DNA of 64,000 nucleotides from Erythrobacteraceae bacterium Alg239-R51 (GCA_947331495.1 CAMZOI010000001.1:558001-622000), one strand, 5' to 3'. Positions 11,303-21,274 are shown, counted from the first letter of the stretch. A program made the numbers and translations. Notes: generated from the letters alone by a model not told the origin.

Positions 11303-11330
11303 AAGGGCCGCTTCGAAGGAGCGGCCCTTT
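11303..11330. terminator. Bidirectional rho-independent terminator
   Basis: AAGGGCCGCT and AGCGGCCCTTT form a 9-10 bp stem with a 7-base loop between two convergent genes (DUF3072 and rpoZ). The plus strand ends in TTT and the minus strand in TTCTT, so it can serve both. Confidence 0.8.
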
Positions 11331-11352
11331 GCTGTCACGCAGGTCTGCGAGA

Positions 11353-11700
11353 TCAGCCGGCGTCGTAATCCGCACCGACCGAAGTCGAACGCGCCGGCGC
11401 CGAGGCGGTGATACGAAGCGCTTCTGCCGATTGGCTCAGCGAGCCGATATCATCCATCTCATCGTCATCGTCGGGCAGGATCTTCTGCAGGTTGGTCACT
11501 GCCGCTTCCTGCAAATCCTTCGGCTTGACGGTCTGGTCGGCGATTTCGCGCAGTGCGACGACCGGGTTCTTGTCGCGATCGCGATCAATCGTCAGTTCCG
11601 CACCACCCGAAATCTCACGCGCACGCTGGGCAGCTAGCAGGACGAGATCGAACCGGTTGGGAACCTTGTCTACACAATCTTCGACGGTAACGCGCGCCAT
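11353..11700 (-). CDS. rpoZ: RNA polymerase omega subunit
   Basis: Encodes the 115-residue omega subunit that assists assembly of RNA polymerase. The sequence starts [20 protein letters not shown], followed by [20 protein letters not shown] and [11 protein letters not shown], all typical. The acidic C-terminal tail ([10 protein letters not shown] onward) is common in alphaproteobacteria. The open frame continues upstream, but the ATG at 11700 is the conserved start. A shared terminator follows. Confidence 0.95.
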   Translation of the reverse strand: MARVTVEDCVDKVPNRFDLVLLAAQRAREISGGAELTIDRDRDKNPVVALREIADQTVKPKDLQEAAVTNLQKILPDDDDEMDDIGSLSQSAEALRITASAPARSTSVGADYDAG

Positions 11701-11809
11701 GGGCACTCCGATATGTTCTAGGGAATCCGGGAAAGCGCGTCCGATAGAGCCCAGGCCCTCGAAAGTCAAGGATTTGCGCTCTGCGGCCCATGCGCTTAGG
11801 CGGTTTTCG

Positions 11810-12997
11810 ATGGGAACAAACGAGACATGCAGTGCGAGGACCGACTTTCGCGATCCGGCACCCTTCACGGCGCATGTGCAGGGGCAGGCGCTCGAATTCT
11901 TTCCGTCCGGAAAGGATCGGCGGCAGGCGCTGATGAAGCTTGTTCGTTCGGCCACGCGCACCCTGGACGTATGCTTCTACATCTTTGCCGAAGACGAGGT
12001 CGGCACCGAATTTCGCGATGCCTTGTGCGATGCGGCGCGGCGCGGCGTCGACGTAACGTTGATCATCGACCGCTTCGGATCATCGGCCAGCGACCGATTT
12101 CTTGAACCGCTCGTAGCGTCCGGTGGCCGATACTATTGCTTCAGTCCGCGCTGGACGATGCGCTACCTCATTCGCAATCACCAGAAAATGGTCGTTGTCG
12201 ATGGCCAGCGGGCCATGTTCGGTGGGTTTAATATCGAGGACGACTATTTCGAGCCTCCGCAGGAAAATGGCTGGAACGATCTTGCCATTCTCATCGAGGG
12301 CGATGCAGTCGACGGGCTGAACGAATGGTTTTCCAAACTGCGCGACTGGACCGACGATAACGAGGCTCATTTCAAGGCGATCCGCAAGACGGTTCGTAGA
12401 TGGGATTGGGGTTCGCAAACCGGCACGGCCCGCTGGCTGGTGGGTGGCCCTACAAAAGGGTTGTCGACCTGGGCGCGCTGCGTGACGCAGGATCTCAAGC
12501 AAGGTGAGAGGCTGGATATCTTCATGGCCTATTTCTCACCGCCCTACTCGTTGCTCAAGCGCATCGGACGTGTAGCTAAGAAAGGCAAGACACGGCTGGT
12601 CATGGCGGCGAAGAGCGACAATGGCGCGACGATCGGGGCGACCCGGTCGCTTTACAGCCACCTGTTGAAACGCGATGCGAAGATCTGGGAATTCACGCCC
12701 TGCAAGCTGCACACGAAGCTGCTGGTACTCGACGACGCTGTCTACATCGGCAGTGCGAATTTCGACATGCGCAGTCTCTATCTCAATCTCGAGCTGATGC
12801 TACGGATTGAGGACAAGGCGTTGGCGGACCGTATGCGTGAATTCGTGTCGACGCACATCGAAGCGTCCGAGCGGATTACCCCCGCGCTGCACGCAAAGCG
12901 TGCGACATTGTGGAATCGTATCCGCTGGCGGGCGGGCTGGGTGCTTGTCTCGGTAATCGATTACACGGTGGCACGTCGGCTCAATCTGGGCATATGA
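11810..12997 (+). CDS. Phospholipase D / cardiolipin synthase-like protein
   Basis: Protein of 395 residues with two HKD phosphodiesterase motifs: [18 protein letters not shown] in the first half and [19 protein letters not shown] in the second. The domain begins around [20 protein letters not shown] and includes [20 protein letters not shown]. This layout matches bacterial cardiolipin synthases, but no N-terminal membrane helices are visible, so another phosphatidyltransferase or phospholipase role is possible. The start at 11810 is the first ATG clear of rpoZ; a later start near residue 40 would keep the domain intact. Confidence 0.85.
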   Translation: MGTNETCSARTDFRDPAPFTAHVQGQALEFFPSGKDRRQALMKLVRSATRTLDVCFYIFAEDEVGTEFRDALCDAARRGVDVTLIIDRFGSSASDRFLEPLVASGGRYYCFSPRWTMRYLIRNHQKMVVVDGQRAMFGGFNIEDDYFEPPQENGWNDLAILIEGDAVDGLNEWFSKLRDWTDDNEAHFKAIRKTVRRWDWGSQTGTARWLVGGPTKGLSTWARCVTQDLKQGERLDIFMAYFSPPYSLLKRIGRVAKKGKTRLVMAAKSDNGATIGATRSLYSHLLKRDAKIWEFTPCKLHTKLLVLDDAVYIGSANFDMRSLYLNLELMLRIEDKALADRMREFVSTHIEASERITPALHAKRATLWNRIRWRAGWVLVSVIDYTVARRLNLGI

Positions 12998-13053
12998 CGG
13001 CAATTGGAACGTATCCGGCAAGCGGCGCGTAAGCTCAAGCGAAGGAGATATTC

Positions 13054-13605
13054 ATGAAGTCCGCCTTATTTGTCCTGCCGTTCCTGCCATTGCTGCTTGC
13101 CGCGTGCGGCGATCCGATCAGCGAGGAGGAACTGGCCGAGGCGAGCGAAGGGCCGGTCGAAACACCTGCGGCGGTTGATCCGGTTCCCGAACCAGTGCTT
13201 CTGACCCCCGGCACGATCGAGGAAAGCCTGCGCCGCCAGGCAAACTTGACCGGCGAACTTGCCTGCACGTTCCGGCGCGCGGATGATGACAGCGTGATCC
13301 TCGCTGCAGCGGCAAATATCGTTTCTGCCGAAAGCGCCGAAGCGCTGATCGTGCTCGATGGTGAACCTGTCGAGCTGGAAATGGACGGCGGTGGCGGTTT
13401 CAACACTCTGAGCCGCGGTGCAAGTTTCACCGGTCCCGACGAACTGACCGCGGAAGTCTCGATCAGGTCCGAAGCGCCCGTTACCGAAACTCCGGCGCCG
13501 AGCATTGCCTCCCCGCAATACGAAGCGCAGCTGATGCTAGAGCGCGGCGAACAGTCGCTGACCATTGATGGCATTTACGATTGCGACGCCACGACCGGAA
13601 GCTGA
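13054..13605 (+). CDS. Hypothetical lipoprotein
   Basis: Encodes a 183-residue secreted lipoprotein. The signal peptide is MKSALFVLPFLPLLLAAC with a lipobox LAAC, followed by an acidic, proline-rich linker and a domain containing one further pair of cysteines. The ATG follows AAGGAGATATTC. The stop codon is one base from the stop of the convergent dnaB gene, and there is no room for a terminator. I recognise no family. Confidence 0.75.
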   Translation: MKSALFVLPFLPLLLAACGDPISEEELAEASEGPVETPAAVDPVPEPVLLTPGTIEESLRRQANLTGELACTFRRADDDSVILAAAANIVSAESAEALIVLDGEPVELEMDGGGGFNTLSRGASFTGPDELTAEVSIRSEAPVTETPAPSIASPQYEAQLMLERGEQSLTIDGIYDCDATTGS

Positions 13606-13606
13606 G

Positions 13607-15130
13607 CTATTCGTAATCGTCGTAATCGCCGCGGAAATCGGGGCTGGAGAACTTGGTGAACTCGCTGTGGAAGAGCAGTGGGACGTTGCCGGTCGAACCA
13701 TGACGCTGCTTGGCGACGATGAGCGTCGCCTTGTTGACCAGTTCAAGGTGCTTAGCCTCCCACTCGGCATATTTCATCCGTGTCTCTTCCGAAGATGTCT
13801 CGTCGGGCGTGTCGGGCTTTTGCGCGTTGTGGTAATATTCCGCGCGGAAGATGAACCACACCATGTCGGCATCCTGCTCGATTGAACCGGATTCGCGCAG
13901 GTCCGAGAGCTGTGGACGCTTGTCCTCACGCTGTTCGACCTGGCGGCTGAGCTGCGAAAGCGCGATGACCGGAACGTGCAATTCCTTCGCCAGGGTCTTG
14001 AGCCCGCGGCTGATCTCCGAAATCTCGTTGACGCGATTGTCCTGCGCCCGGCCTGACCCCTGCAGCAGCTGGAGATAGTCGACTATGATGAGACCGATAT
14101 CGTGCCGCCGCTTGAGTCGTCGGGCGCGCGTCCGAAGAGCGCCGATCGTCAGCGCTGGCGTGTCGTCGATATACAGCGGAAGATCGGTCAATTCCTGACT
14201 GGCGAACGACAGACGTTGAAATTCCTCGCGTGACAATTTTCCCGAACGCAGTTTCTCGCTCGAGATTTCCGCCTGTTCGGCAAGAATACGCGTGGCAAGC
14301 TGGTCGGCGCTCATTTCTAGACTGAAGAAGGCAACGCCGGCGCCGGGCGATTTCTCACGTTCGATTCCGTCACGCTCGTCCTGCATCAGACGCCGTGCCG
14401 CGTTGAAGGCGATGTTCGTCGCCAGCGAGGTCTTGCCCATCGCGGGGCGGCCCGCGAGGATCACAAGGTCCGAATTGTGCAAGCCGCTGGTCTTGTCGTT
14501 GATGGTGTCGAGCCCAGTCGTCTTGCCCGAAAAACGTCCGCCCGAATTCATCGCGGCCTGAACGACGTTCAGGGCACCCAGTGCCGCAACACGGAAACTT
14601 TGCGCCTCGCTTCCGGTGCTGGCGCCCTCGGCCACCCGGTAGAGGTCCGCCTCGGCCTGCTCGATCTGTTTCAGCGGTTCGACCTCGTCCGAGGTGTCGA
14701 GCGCGCCTTCGACGAGATTGCGCCCGACCGTTACCAGTTGGCGCAGCAGCGCAAGATCGTAGATCTGTTCGGCAAGCTGGCGCGGGTGAAGCAAGCCTTG
14801 TCCATCGGCGGTCAATTGCGCCAGATAAGTGACGCCCCCCAACTGCCTGAGCGCATCGTCACTTTCGAAATAGGGCTTCAGCGTCACCGGAGTCGCCACC
14901 GAATTGCGCTCGATAAGCTTCAGCACGCGCTCGTAGATGCGTTGATGGATCGGTTCGTGAAAGTGGTCGGGTATCAAGGGAGTCGACAGTTCCTCGATCA
15001 CCTTGTTGTCGATCAGGACAGCGCCCAGGAAAGCCGCTTCGGCTTCGAGGTTTGCAGGCAGGGTGGTGCCCTGCTTGGCCTTGTCGGCAGTCGAATCGTC
15101 GGCGGGAAAGAGGTAATCGGTGTCGGCCAT
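13607..15130 (-). CDS. dnaB: Replicative DNA helicase DnaB
   Basis: Hexameric replicative helicase of 507 residues. The N-terminal domain begins LPANLEAEAAFLGAVLIDN. The RecA-like domain has Walker A GRPAMGKTS, then VAFFSLEMSADQLATR, the Walker B region IGLIIVDYLQL and the C-terminal LSDLRESGSIEQDADMV. The ATG at 15130 gives MADTDYLFPADD, and longer in-frame starts up to 15214 add unrelated residues. It is divergent from the UPF0262 gene, with the promoter region in 15131-15257. Confidence 0.97.
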   Translation of the reverse strand: MADTDYLFPADDSTADKAKQGTTLPANLEAEAAFLGAVLIDNKVIEELSTPLIPDHFHEPIHQRIYERVLKLIERNSVATPVTLKPYFESDDALRQLGGVTYLAQLTADGQGLLHPRQLAEQIYDLALLRQLVTVGRNLVEGALDTSDEVEPLKQIEQAEADLYRVAEGASTGSEAQSFRVAALGALNVVQAAMNSGGRFSGKTTGLDTINDKTSGLHNSDLVILAGRPAMGKTSLATNIAFNAARRLMQDERDGIEREKSPGAGVAFFSLEMSADQLATRILAEQAEISSEKLRSGKLSREEFQRLSFASQELTDLPLYIDDTPALTIGALRTRARRLKRRHDIGLIIVDYLQLLQGSGRAQDNRVNEISEISRGLKTLAKELHVPVIALSQLSRQVEQREDKRPQLSDLRESGSIEQDADMVWFIFRAEYYHNAQKPDTPDETSSEETRMKYAEWEAKHLELVNKATLIVAKQRHGSTGNVPLLFHSEFTKFSSPDFRGDYDDYE

Positions 15131-15257
15131 CGGCCGGTGATGCGCAGCCGCGCAACGCGCTGGCAAGTTGCAATGGGACCACACCGGCTGTGGATAGTGG
15201 GGACATTGTTCCAAACCCTTGTCGGGACCCCGCTATCTCTGCGAAAGCGGCACAGGC

Positions 15258-15761
15258 ATGTCCGAATCCTCTTCTCCTTCCGGCGACCAACGCATCGCCT
15301 ATATCCAGCTCGACGAAGAGACGATCATCTGGCGCAATGCCGATATCGAGCAGGAGCGGCGGATCGCCATCTTCGATCTGATCGAGGAAAATTTTTTCAA
15401 ACCGTTGCGCGCCGCGGAAAAGGGCGCAACCGGTCCTTATCGGCTGACCCTCGCGGTGCGCGACGGACGATTGCTGATGACCATCGCCGACGAGCAGGAT
15501 CGCCTGCTTGAAGAACTGTTGCTTGGTCTCGCCCGATTCCGACGTCCGATTCGAGACTATTTCGCCATCTGCGACAGCTATTATCAGGCCATTCGCAAGG
15601 CGACTCCGGCCGAGATCGAGACGATCGACATGGCCCGGCGCGGGGTTCACAATCGCGCCGCAGAATTGCTGGTCGAGCGGCTGGAGGGCAAGATCGAAAC
15701 CGATTTCGCCACTGCCCGGAGGTTGTTCACCCTCATCTGCGTCCTGCACATCAAGGGTTGA
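15258..15761 (+). CDS. UPF0262 family protein
   Basis: Conserved alphaproteobacterial protein of 167 residues. Family features are RIAYIQLDEETIIWRNADIE, EERRIAIFDLIEEN-type sequence near residue 35 and the C-terminal MARRGVHNRAAELLVERLEG. The ATG at 15258 is used. The next gene begins directly after its TGA. No biochemical function is established for the family. Confidence 0.85.
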   Translation: MSESSSPSGDQRIAYIQLDEETIIWRNADIEQERRIAIFDLIEENFFKPLRAAEKGATGPYRLTLAVRDGRLLMTIADEQDRLLEELLLGLARFRRPIRDYFAICDSYYQAIRKATPAEIETIDMARRGVHNRAAELLVERLEGKIETDFATARRLFTLICVLHIKG

Positions 15762-16484
15762 ATGATGGCGCGCAAGGCACGCAAGAAACGGTCGAGACAA
15801 AAGGTGTCGCGCGGACTCAAGGTGACGCTAGTGCTACTGGTTCTGACCGCAGTTGCCGCAGCATATGCTTGGAACGAGGCGAGCAGTTGGCGTCCTGACG
15901 AGGAAACCTACCCGGATCAGGGGGCGCTGGTGAATGCGGCGGACGGTCCGGTCGACTTTGGTACGCTCAAGGGGCTTGGCGCCGAGTTTGTCTATATCGA
16001 GGCAAGCGACGGCGCCGAGCAGAAGGACGTCGGATTCCCACGCAATTTCGCGGCCGCGCACAGGGCCGGGCTGGAAGTCGGCGCGGCGCACCGTTTCGAT
16101 CCCTGTGCTGTAGCAGATGGCCAGTCGGCCAATTTCGTGACCATGGTTCCGCGCGATAGCGCACTGCTTCCGCCCGCAATCCTGCTCGACCGGGTGGCGA
16201 GCGAATGCCCGGCGCGCGTGTCCGACGCAGCCGTCCAAAGCGAGTTGACGACGCTGGTCAACCAGATCGAGGCGCATTCGGGCAAGGCTGTGATCTTGGC
16301 GCCGAGCGCGAAGTTCGAGGAAACCTATGGCGTGTCGCGGCGCATGGACCGGAACTTGTGGCTGACACGCAGCTGGTTCGAGCCCGAATATGCCTCGCGA
16401 CCCCACGTGATGTGGACCGCCAATCGCTGGTATGCCAACGAAGCGGCACAGCCACCGCTGCGCTGGGTGGTCGTGCGGCCCTGA
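15762..16484 (+). CDS. GH25 lysozyme-like protein, catalytic site altered
   Basis: Protein of 240 residues with a basic N-terminus, one membrane anchor (GLKVTLVLLVLTAVAAAYAW) and a periplasmic domain resembling GH25 muramidases: VDFGTLKGLGAEFVYIEASD, NFAAAHRAGLEVGAAHRFD and a C-terminal WTANRWY. GH25 enzymes carry Asp and Glu in a PxxLDxE-type strand. Here the stretch reads PPAILLDRVASE, so the Glu position is not Glu in the straightforward alignment. The protein may be a binding or degenerate version. It begins immediately after the UPF0262 stop, with a second in-frame ATG at 15765. Confidence 0.75.
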   Translation: MMARKARKKRSRQKVSRGLKVTLVLLVLTAVAAAYAWNEASSWRPDEETYPDQGALVNAADGPVDFGTLKGLGAEFVYIEASDGAEQKDVGFPRNFAAAHRAGLEVGAAHRFDPCAVADGQSANFVTMVPRDSALLPPAILLDRVASECPARVSDAAVQSELTTLVNQIEAHSGKAVILAPSAKFEETYGVSRRMDRNLWLTRSWFEPEYASRPHVMWTANRWYANEAAQPPLRWVVVRP

Positions 16485-16503
16485 CGCGGATAGTAAACGG
16501 CCC

Positions 16504-16908
16504 ATGACCGACGATTCCCTGATCGCCGCCGCTCGTAGGGCGGCCGAGAACTCCTACTCGCCATATTCGGGCTTTTCCGTGGGGGCCGCATTGCGTTTTG
16601 CCGACGGGCGGGTCGTGACCGGCACGAATATCGAGAATGCGAGCTATGGCCTTTCTCTGTGTGCCGAAGCGGTCGCTGTGGCCAAAGCCATGGCGGACGG
16701 CGTTCGCGGCGGGTTGGAAACCATCGCGGTAACCGGGCCGGGCCGCGAGCCCGTAACGCCCTGCGGTCGCTGCCGACAGCTACTCACCGAACTGGCACAA
16801 CTCGGCGGATCCGATCCGGACGTTTTGTGTGTTGGACCGCAGGAGGTGCGCCGCGTCAGGCTGTCGCAACTGTTGCCCGATGCGTTCGGTCCGGCGAACC
16901 TGGTGTGA
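16504..16908 (+). CDS. cdd: Cytidine deaminase
   Basis: Homotetrameric-type cytidine deaminase of 134 residues for pyrimidine salvage. The zinc site is complete: CAEAVAVAKAM with the catalytic Glu and PCGRCRQLL with two Cys ligands. The substrate-binding stretch TGTNIENASYGLSLC is also present. The stop overlaps the start of the next gene by 4 bp. Confidence 0.94.
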   Translation: MTDDSLIAAARRAAENSYSPYSGFSVGAALRFADGRVVTGTNIENASYGLSLCAEAVAVAKAMADGVRGGLETIAVTGPGREPVTPCGRCRQLLTELAQLGGSDPDVLCVGPQEVRRVRLSQLLPDAFGPANLV

Positions 16909-17924
16909 TCGATCGGCGCTCCGCGCTGACGGCGCTGGGTATTGCTGCCGCCATCGCGGCCTTTCCGGCCCCCAGCAGCGCAGCTTCGCCGCGAAAGCCG
17001 CCCCGTTTGCAACCAGGCGATAGGGTCGGGCTCGTTGCTCCGGCAAGCGCGGTAACCTTGCCGGGCGAACTTGCGCGGGCTGAACACTGGGTCCAGGGCA
17101 TGGGGCTGGTACCGGTCGCAGGAGCTGGCGTGCGTTCGCGCGATGGCTATCTTGCCGGGACCGACTGGGAGCGTGCCGACGATCTCAACACCATGTTCGC
17201 TTCCGACGACATCCGCGCGATCTTCGCGGTGCGCGGCGGCTGGGGCGGGGCACGTCTCTTGCCGCTAATCGACTGGAATATCGTTCGTGCCAATCCCAAG
17301 CTGCTGATCGGTTACAGCGATACCACGGCGTTGCATCTCGCCCTAGCCAGGCGCGCGGGTTTTCCGACCCTTCACGCGCCCAATGCGGCAAGTCGCTGGT
17401 CGCAGCAGAGCTGGGAGAGCCTGTGGCGCATAGCCTTTGCCGGCGGAACGCCCATTCTCGGCGGACAGCAGGTGGAAGACGAAAGCGGCCGTTCTGCCCG
17501 CACTGTTACCGGAGGCAGAGCACGAGGAAAGTTGCTTGGCGGCAATCTCACGGTTCTGTCCACGCTCATGGGAACGCCCTGGCTGCCCGATTTCGACGGT
17601 GCGATCCTGTTCCTCGAAGACGTCAATGAAGAAGAATATCGTATCGACCGGATGCTCCAGCAATTGCGGCTGGCTGGAATTCTCGACCGTGTGTCGGGCG
17701 TCGTGTTCGGCCAGTGCACAAAGTGCAGTTCGGACGATCCCGACTACGACGGGTTCACGCTCGATGATTTGTTCGACCGCTATTTCGGCAGTCTTGGGGT
17801 ACCGGTCTTTACCGGAGCGAATGTCGGCCACGTATCCAACCAGTTGACCTTGCCGGTCGGCGTGGAAGTCGAAATCGATGCCGATGCGCGAACCCTTCGG
17901 ATGCTCGAACCGGCCGTCGCCTAG
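16905..17924 (+). CDS. LD-carboxypeptidase, peptidase S66 family
   Basis: Exported serine peptidase that removes the terminal D-amino acid from murein tetrapeptides during recycling. The mature part starts PPRLQPGDRVGLVAPASAV. The nucleophile is the Ser in GYSDTTALH, the Glu lies in EDVNEEEYRIDRML and the His in NVGHVSNQLTLP. The N-terminus (IDRRSALTALGIAAAIAAFP) looks like a twin-arginine or standard signal peptide. I choose a GTG at 16905, overlapping cdd by 4 bp, which gives a normal length of 339. The neighbouring GH25-like gene suggests a cell-wall theme. Confidence 0.88.
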   Translation: MIDRRSALTALGIAAAIAAFPAPSSAASPRKPPRLQPGDRVGLVAPASAVTLPGELARAEHWVQGMGLVPVAGAGVRSRDGYLAGTDWERADDLNTMFASDDIRAIFAVRGGWGGARLLPLIDWNIVRANPKLLIGYSDTTALHLALARRAGFPTLHAPNAASRWSQQSWESLWRIAFAGGTPILGGQQVEDESGRSARTVTGGRARGKLLGGNLTVLSTLMGTPWLPDFDGAILFLEDVNEEEYRIDRMLQQLRLAGILDRVSGVVFGQCTKCSSDDPDYDGFTLDDLFDRYFGSLGVPVFTGANVGHVSNQLTLPVGVEVEIDADARTLRMLEPAVA

Positions 17925-17994
17925 GTCAAACGCGAATGCAATTCATGTCTTGGTGACGGTTTGGCGCCTATGTCGCCGCCAGGAGACATGTTAG

Positions 17995-18168
17995 ATGAAG
18001 TTCGTAGCCTTGAATTCGCGAGGAGGAAATTACCTCGTGGTCGCCAGCAACGTCGCCTGGCTCCGCACTGCCGAAAACGGTCAGACAAGCGTTGGCATCG
18101 TGGGTGGTCAGCCGCTGCTGGTCACCGGCACGGTCGAAGAAGTCGCGCAACAGATCCTGTCGGGTTGA
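17995..18168 (+). CDS. Small hypothetical protein, FlbD-like pattern
   Basis: An open frame of 57 codons starting MKFVALNSRGGNYLVVASNV and ending in VEEVAQQILSG. AGGAGA lies just upstream, and the stop is one base from the stop of the convergent peptidase gene. Length, predicted beta strands and the terminal EEV-x-x-I pattern resemble small FlbD/SwrD proteins linked to flagella, but similarity is weak and no flagellar genes are nearby. The product could be unrelated. Confidence 0.6.
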   Translation: MKFVALNSRGGNYLVVASNVAWLRTAENGQTSVGIVGGQPLLVTGTVEEVAQQILSG

Positions 18169-18169
18169 G

Positions 18170-19309
18170 CTACTTCCCGTCGTCGTCGAGAAATTCGAGA
18201 AGGCTGGCGAGACAGTCGCGGGCCAGCATCTTGCAGCGTTCTGGCGACCAGCCCTGTTCGGGCTCGGGATTGGCGGGGTTGTCCTTATAAGGCATTTCCA
18301 GCGTCATCGCAGTCGCGCCAAAGCGTTCGGCGACCTGGTTGGTGCTCATCGACAGATTGGCCTTGCCCGCTGCGGATTTGTTGTACCCCTCCTCGGTCTG
18401 AAAGTCAGGCGTCCGGCGATCGAGAATCCGTTCGTAGCGATAATACCGCTCTCCGTGATCATCGGTCCAGCTCGGGATGCCTTCGTAACCTGCCAGAAAC
18501 GCAACCGGAATCGCTTCATCGCCGTGGACATCCATGGCGAAGTCGACCCCGGTGGCGTCCATCGCATTGCGGATCGCCAGAACCTCCGGTGATTTATCGG
18601 CCGTCGGACTTTCCCATTCGCGGTTCAAATTGGTCCCCGCACCGTTGGTGCGCAGATGCCCCCTGCGGCTGCCGTCGGGATTGCAGTTGGGCACGATGTG
18701 GAATGTACAACGCCTACGCAGTTCGCGGCCCACGGTGTCGGCAGGATCGGTCAACACTTCGAGCGCGCCTTCCATCCACCATTCTGCCTGTGTTTCGCCA
18801 GGATGCTGGCGGGCATAAAGCCAGACTTGCGTGTCGCCCTTGCCCATTTCCAGGCAATCGATCGGCTGTCCGTCCAGCGTGGTGCCCAAGTGGCGATAGG
18901 AAACTCCTTCGCTCGCCGCGGCTTCGGCGACGAGATCATGGTGCCGTTCCATAGAATAAGGCGCGAAGTATGCGAAATAGGCAAGGTCGCTGGCTGGCGT
19001 ATAACGAATCGTCAGAGTGCCGTTATCGGCGCTTTTGTCGAAGCTTGACGACGCACGGCCCCAATATTCGCGGTCTTCCGAAACGCAGGTATCGTAGTCC
19101 GGCCAGCCGCCGGGATAGGCGCTTTCGTTCAGCCCGGTGATCGCCAGTTCGAGTTCGCGGCCAGCCGCGCCCGAAACGCGGAAATGAAACCATTGCGCGA
19201 ATTCGCTTTGATGATCCTTGCGAATGGTAAGCTTTGCCTTGGCGCCATCTGTCGAAAGGACGTCGATATTGCCGCTGTCGAAATTGCAGTCGATCCGGAT
19301 GTCGTTCAC
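18170..19309 (-). CDS. M14-family carboxypeptidase (cytosolic carboxypeptidase type)
   Basis: Zinc carboxypeptidase of 379 residues. An N-terminal beta-domain ([27 protein letters not shown]) precedes the M14 catalytic domain, as in the cytosolic carboxypeptidase subfamily. The zinc site has [13 protein letters not shown] (HxxE) and the distal His in [10 protein letters not shown]; the substrate-binding NLNREW and the catalytic Glu in LEMPYKDN are present. No signal peptide is seen. It overlaps the upstream DUF4136-like lipoprotein gene by 4 bp and is probably translated with it. The substrate in bacteria is unclear. Confidence 0.88.
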   Translation of the reverse strand: MNDIRIDCNFDSGNIDVLSTDGAKAKLTIRKDHQSEFAQWFHFRVSGAAGRELELAITGLNESAYPGGWPDYDTCVSEDREYWGRASSSFDKSADNGTLTIRYTPASDLAYFAYFAPYSMERHHDLVAEAAASEGVSYRHLGTTLDGQPIDCLEMGKGDTQVWLYARQHPGETQAEWWMEGALEVLTDPADTVGRELRRRCTFHIVPNCNPDGSRRGHLRTNGAGTNLNREWESPTADKSPEVLAIRNAMDATGVDFAMDVHGDEAIPVAFLAGYEGIPSWTDDHGERYYRYERILDRRTPDFQTEEGYNKSAAGKANLSMSTNQVAERFGATAMTLEMPYKDNPANPEPEQGWSPERCKMLARDCLASLLEFLDDDGK

Positions 19310-19914
19310 TCGGAAACCTCTACTTCTATAGTCTCGCCGTCATTGCCGGGAAATTCCCGAAACAGCGCGGAAGCGACCGTCTGGGCGTTCGCAGGTATGC
19401 GCGCAAGGTCGGAATTTTCCGCAACTTGGAAATCCGCGCGCCCTTCCCACAGGCTGGCGCCGGTAGCAACGTCGCTGATGCGCACGGCCAGTTCGGTGCC
19501 GAGCTGTTCGCGCGAACCACCGCCCAGATTGATACCAAGACCGATGCCCACGCCCGAGCCGTACGAGCCTGTCGAGCCTCCGACGCCGACACTGACCGGG
19601 CTGCGTCGGCCCTGTGCGCCGATGACATAGCGTTCGAGCGAGACAATGGCGACCTGTCCCGCGTTCGCGCGGACGGTTTCCGTATAGCCCACCCGACGCA
19701 ATTCGGCGGCGACGGCGGTTTTGTATGGGGCAAGCGCAACGCTGTCCCCGTCCATGCCGGCGGCCGTCTCGACGAAGATCGCGCCCTGCCCCAGGCGGGC
19801 GACACTTTCGGGCGCGACGAAGCGCGTCACTTCGACTGGACCCGGCGCGGTCGTACAGGCGGAAAGGGCCAATCCGGCGGCCAGGCCAAGCATAGAGAGG
19901 ATGGGTTTCATCAT
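19306..19914 (-). CDS. DUF4136-type lipoprotein
   Basis: Outer-membrane-type lipoprotein of 202 residues. The signal is [20 protein letters not shown] with lipobox LSAC. The mature domain ([16 protein letters not shown], then a Gly/Ser-rich [12 protein letters not shown] segment, and [13 protein letters not shown]) resembles DUF4136 proteins. Its stop overlaps the M14 peptidase start by ATGA, so the two genes form an operon. Function is unknown. Confidence 0.75.
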   Translation of the reverse strand: MMKPILSMLGLAAGLALSACTTAPGPVEVTRFVAPESVARLGQGAIFVETAAGMDGDSVALAPYKTAVAAELRRVGYTETVRANAGQVAIVSLERYVIGAQGRRSPVSVGVGGSTGSYGSGVGIGLGINLGGGSREQLGTELAVRISDVATGASLWEGRADFQVAENSDLARIPANAQTVASALFREFPGNDGETIEVEVSE

Positions 19915-20021
19915 GCGATCCTTTGCATTCAGCTGAGCAGTTTGCCCCTTTCAAACGCGCAAACCGGTCAGAAGGCTCCGATCAACTTGTCGTTACCGAC
20001 TGCCATGCTACGGCCAGCGCC

Positions 20022-21047
20022 ATGACGATCGCAACGAAATGTCCGGTGCTGGTTACCGGTGGCGCAGGCTATATTGGAAGTCATGCGGTGCTGGCCCTGC
20101 GCGATGCCGACTGGCCGGTGGCGGTGATCGATGATCTTTCCACCGGCTTTGCGTTCGCGGTTCCCGAAGAGGTCCCCTTCTACAGGGGCGATATCGCCGA
20201 TGGGGTGCTGCTCGACCAGATTTTTACCGAACAGGGTATCGGTCATGGAGTTGGTGCGATCATGCATTTTGCTGGCTCGGTCGTAGTGCCCGAATCGGTC
20301 GAGAATCCGCTGAGATATTACGACAACAACACGGCGCGCAGCCGGGCTTTGATCGAGGCGGCCGTGCATGCGGGCGTGCCCCATTTCATCTTCAGCTCGA
20401 CAGCGGCGACCTATGGCGTGCCGGACGTGGAAAAAGTGGCCGAAGATACCCCGCAGCAGCCTATCAATCCCTATGGTTGGTCGAAGTTGATGACCGAGCG
20501 GATGCTGGCGGATGCCAGTGCGGCCCATGGGTTCAACTATGGTGCTTTGCGATACTTCAATGTGGCAGGCGCTGATCCCGATGGCCGAACGGGGCAATCG
20601 ACCGCAGGCGCGACGCATCTGATCAAGGTCGCCTGCGAAGCGGCGATGGGAAAGCGCGAGAGTGTCGCCATTTTCGGTACCGATTACGACACGCGTGACG
20701 GGACAGGCGTGCGCGATTACATTCATGTCAGCGATCTTGCCGATGCGCATGTTCGCACGCTCGAGGCGCTGGTCGAACAACCCGACCGATCGCTCACGAT
20801 GAATTGCGGCTATGGTCGTGGTTTCTCGGTGCGGGAGGTTCTGGATTCGATCGACCGGATAACGGGGGCCGGCATCGTCCGGCGCGAGGAACAGCGCCGA
20901 GCAGGCGACCCGGCGCGGCTTATTGCCGATTCTTCGCGTTTGCAGGAAACGCTGGACTGGACGCCGCGGTTCGCCGATCTCGATACCATCGTCAGACACG
21001 CGTTGGAATGGGAGCGCCGGTTGGCGAACCTGCGCGAAGAAGCTTGA
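20022..21047 (+). CDS. galE: UDP-glucose 4-epimerase
   Basis: NAD-dependent epimerase of 341 residues interconverting UDP-glucose and UDP-galactose for surface polysaccharides. The Rossmann motif is GGAGYIGSH, the catalytic Ser/Tyr/Lys are in FSSTAATYG and NPYGWSKLMTE, and the C-terminal substrate region has GTDYDTRDGTGVRDYIHV. The ATG at 20022 gives the normal length; upstream in-frame codons up to 19923 look like leader. Confidence 0.94.
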   Translation: MTIATKCPVLVTGGAGYIGSHAVLALRDADWPVAVIDDLSTGFAFAVPEEVPFYRGDIADGVLLDQIFTEQGIGHGVGAIMHFAGSVVVPESVENPLRYYDNNTARSRALIEAAVHAGVPHFIFSSTAATYGVPDVEKVAEDTPQQPINPYGWSKLMTERMLADASAAHGFNYGALRYFNVAGADPDGRTGQSTAGATHLIKVACEAAMGKRESVAIFGTDYDTRDGTGVRDYIHVSDLADAHVRTLEALVEQPDRSLTMNCGYGRGFSVREVLDSIDRITGAGIVRREEQRRAGDPARLIADSSRLQETLDWTPRFADLDTIVRHALEWERRLANLREEA

Positions 21048-21136
21048 CCGAATCTACCCGTCCCGCTAGCGGGCCTCCTTGATTAAGGCGCGCCGGGCAT
21101 CATCTCTGGCGCGTATTCATTTTCGCGAGAGATATC

Positions 21137-21262
21137 ATGAAAGTCCGTAACAGCCTCAAGTCGCTGAAGAACCGCCATCGCGATTGCCGGGTGATCCGCC
21201 GTCGCGGACGTACCTACGTGATCAACAAGACCAACCGCCGTTTCAAGGCCCGCCAAGGCTAG
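21137..21262 (+). CDS. rpmJ: 50S ribosomal protein L36
   Basis: Encodes a 41-residue basic protein starting [19 protein letters not shown] and ending NRRFKARQG, the long-form bacterial L36. The frame is complete with a TAG stop. Only part of the usual zinc-binding cysteine set remains (one Cys), as in the zinc-free C-minus type. It stands alone between galE and a HAD gene. Confidence 0.93.
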   Translation: MKVRNSLKSLKNRHRDCRVIRRRGRTYVINKTNRRFKARQG

Positions 21263-21274
21263 GCATTGTCGCGG

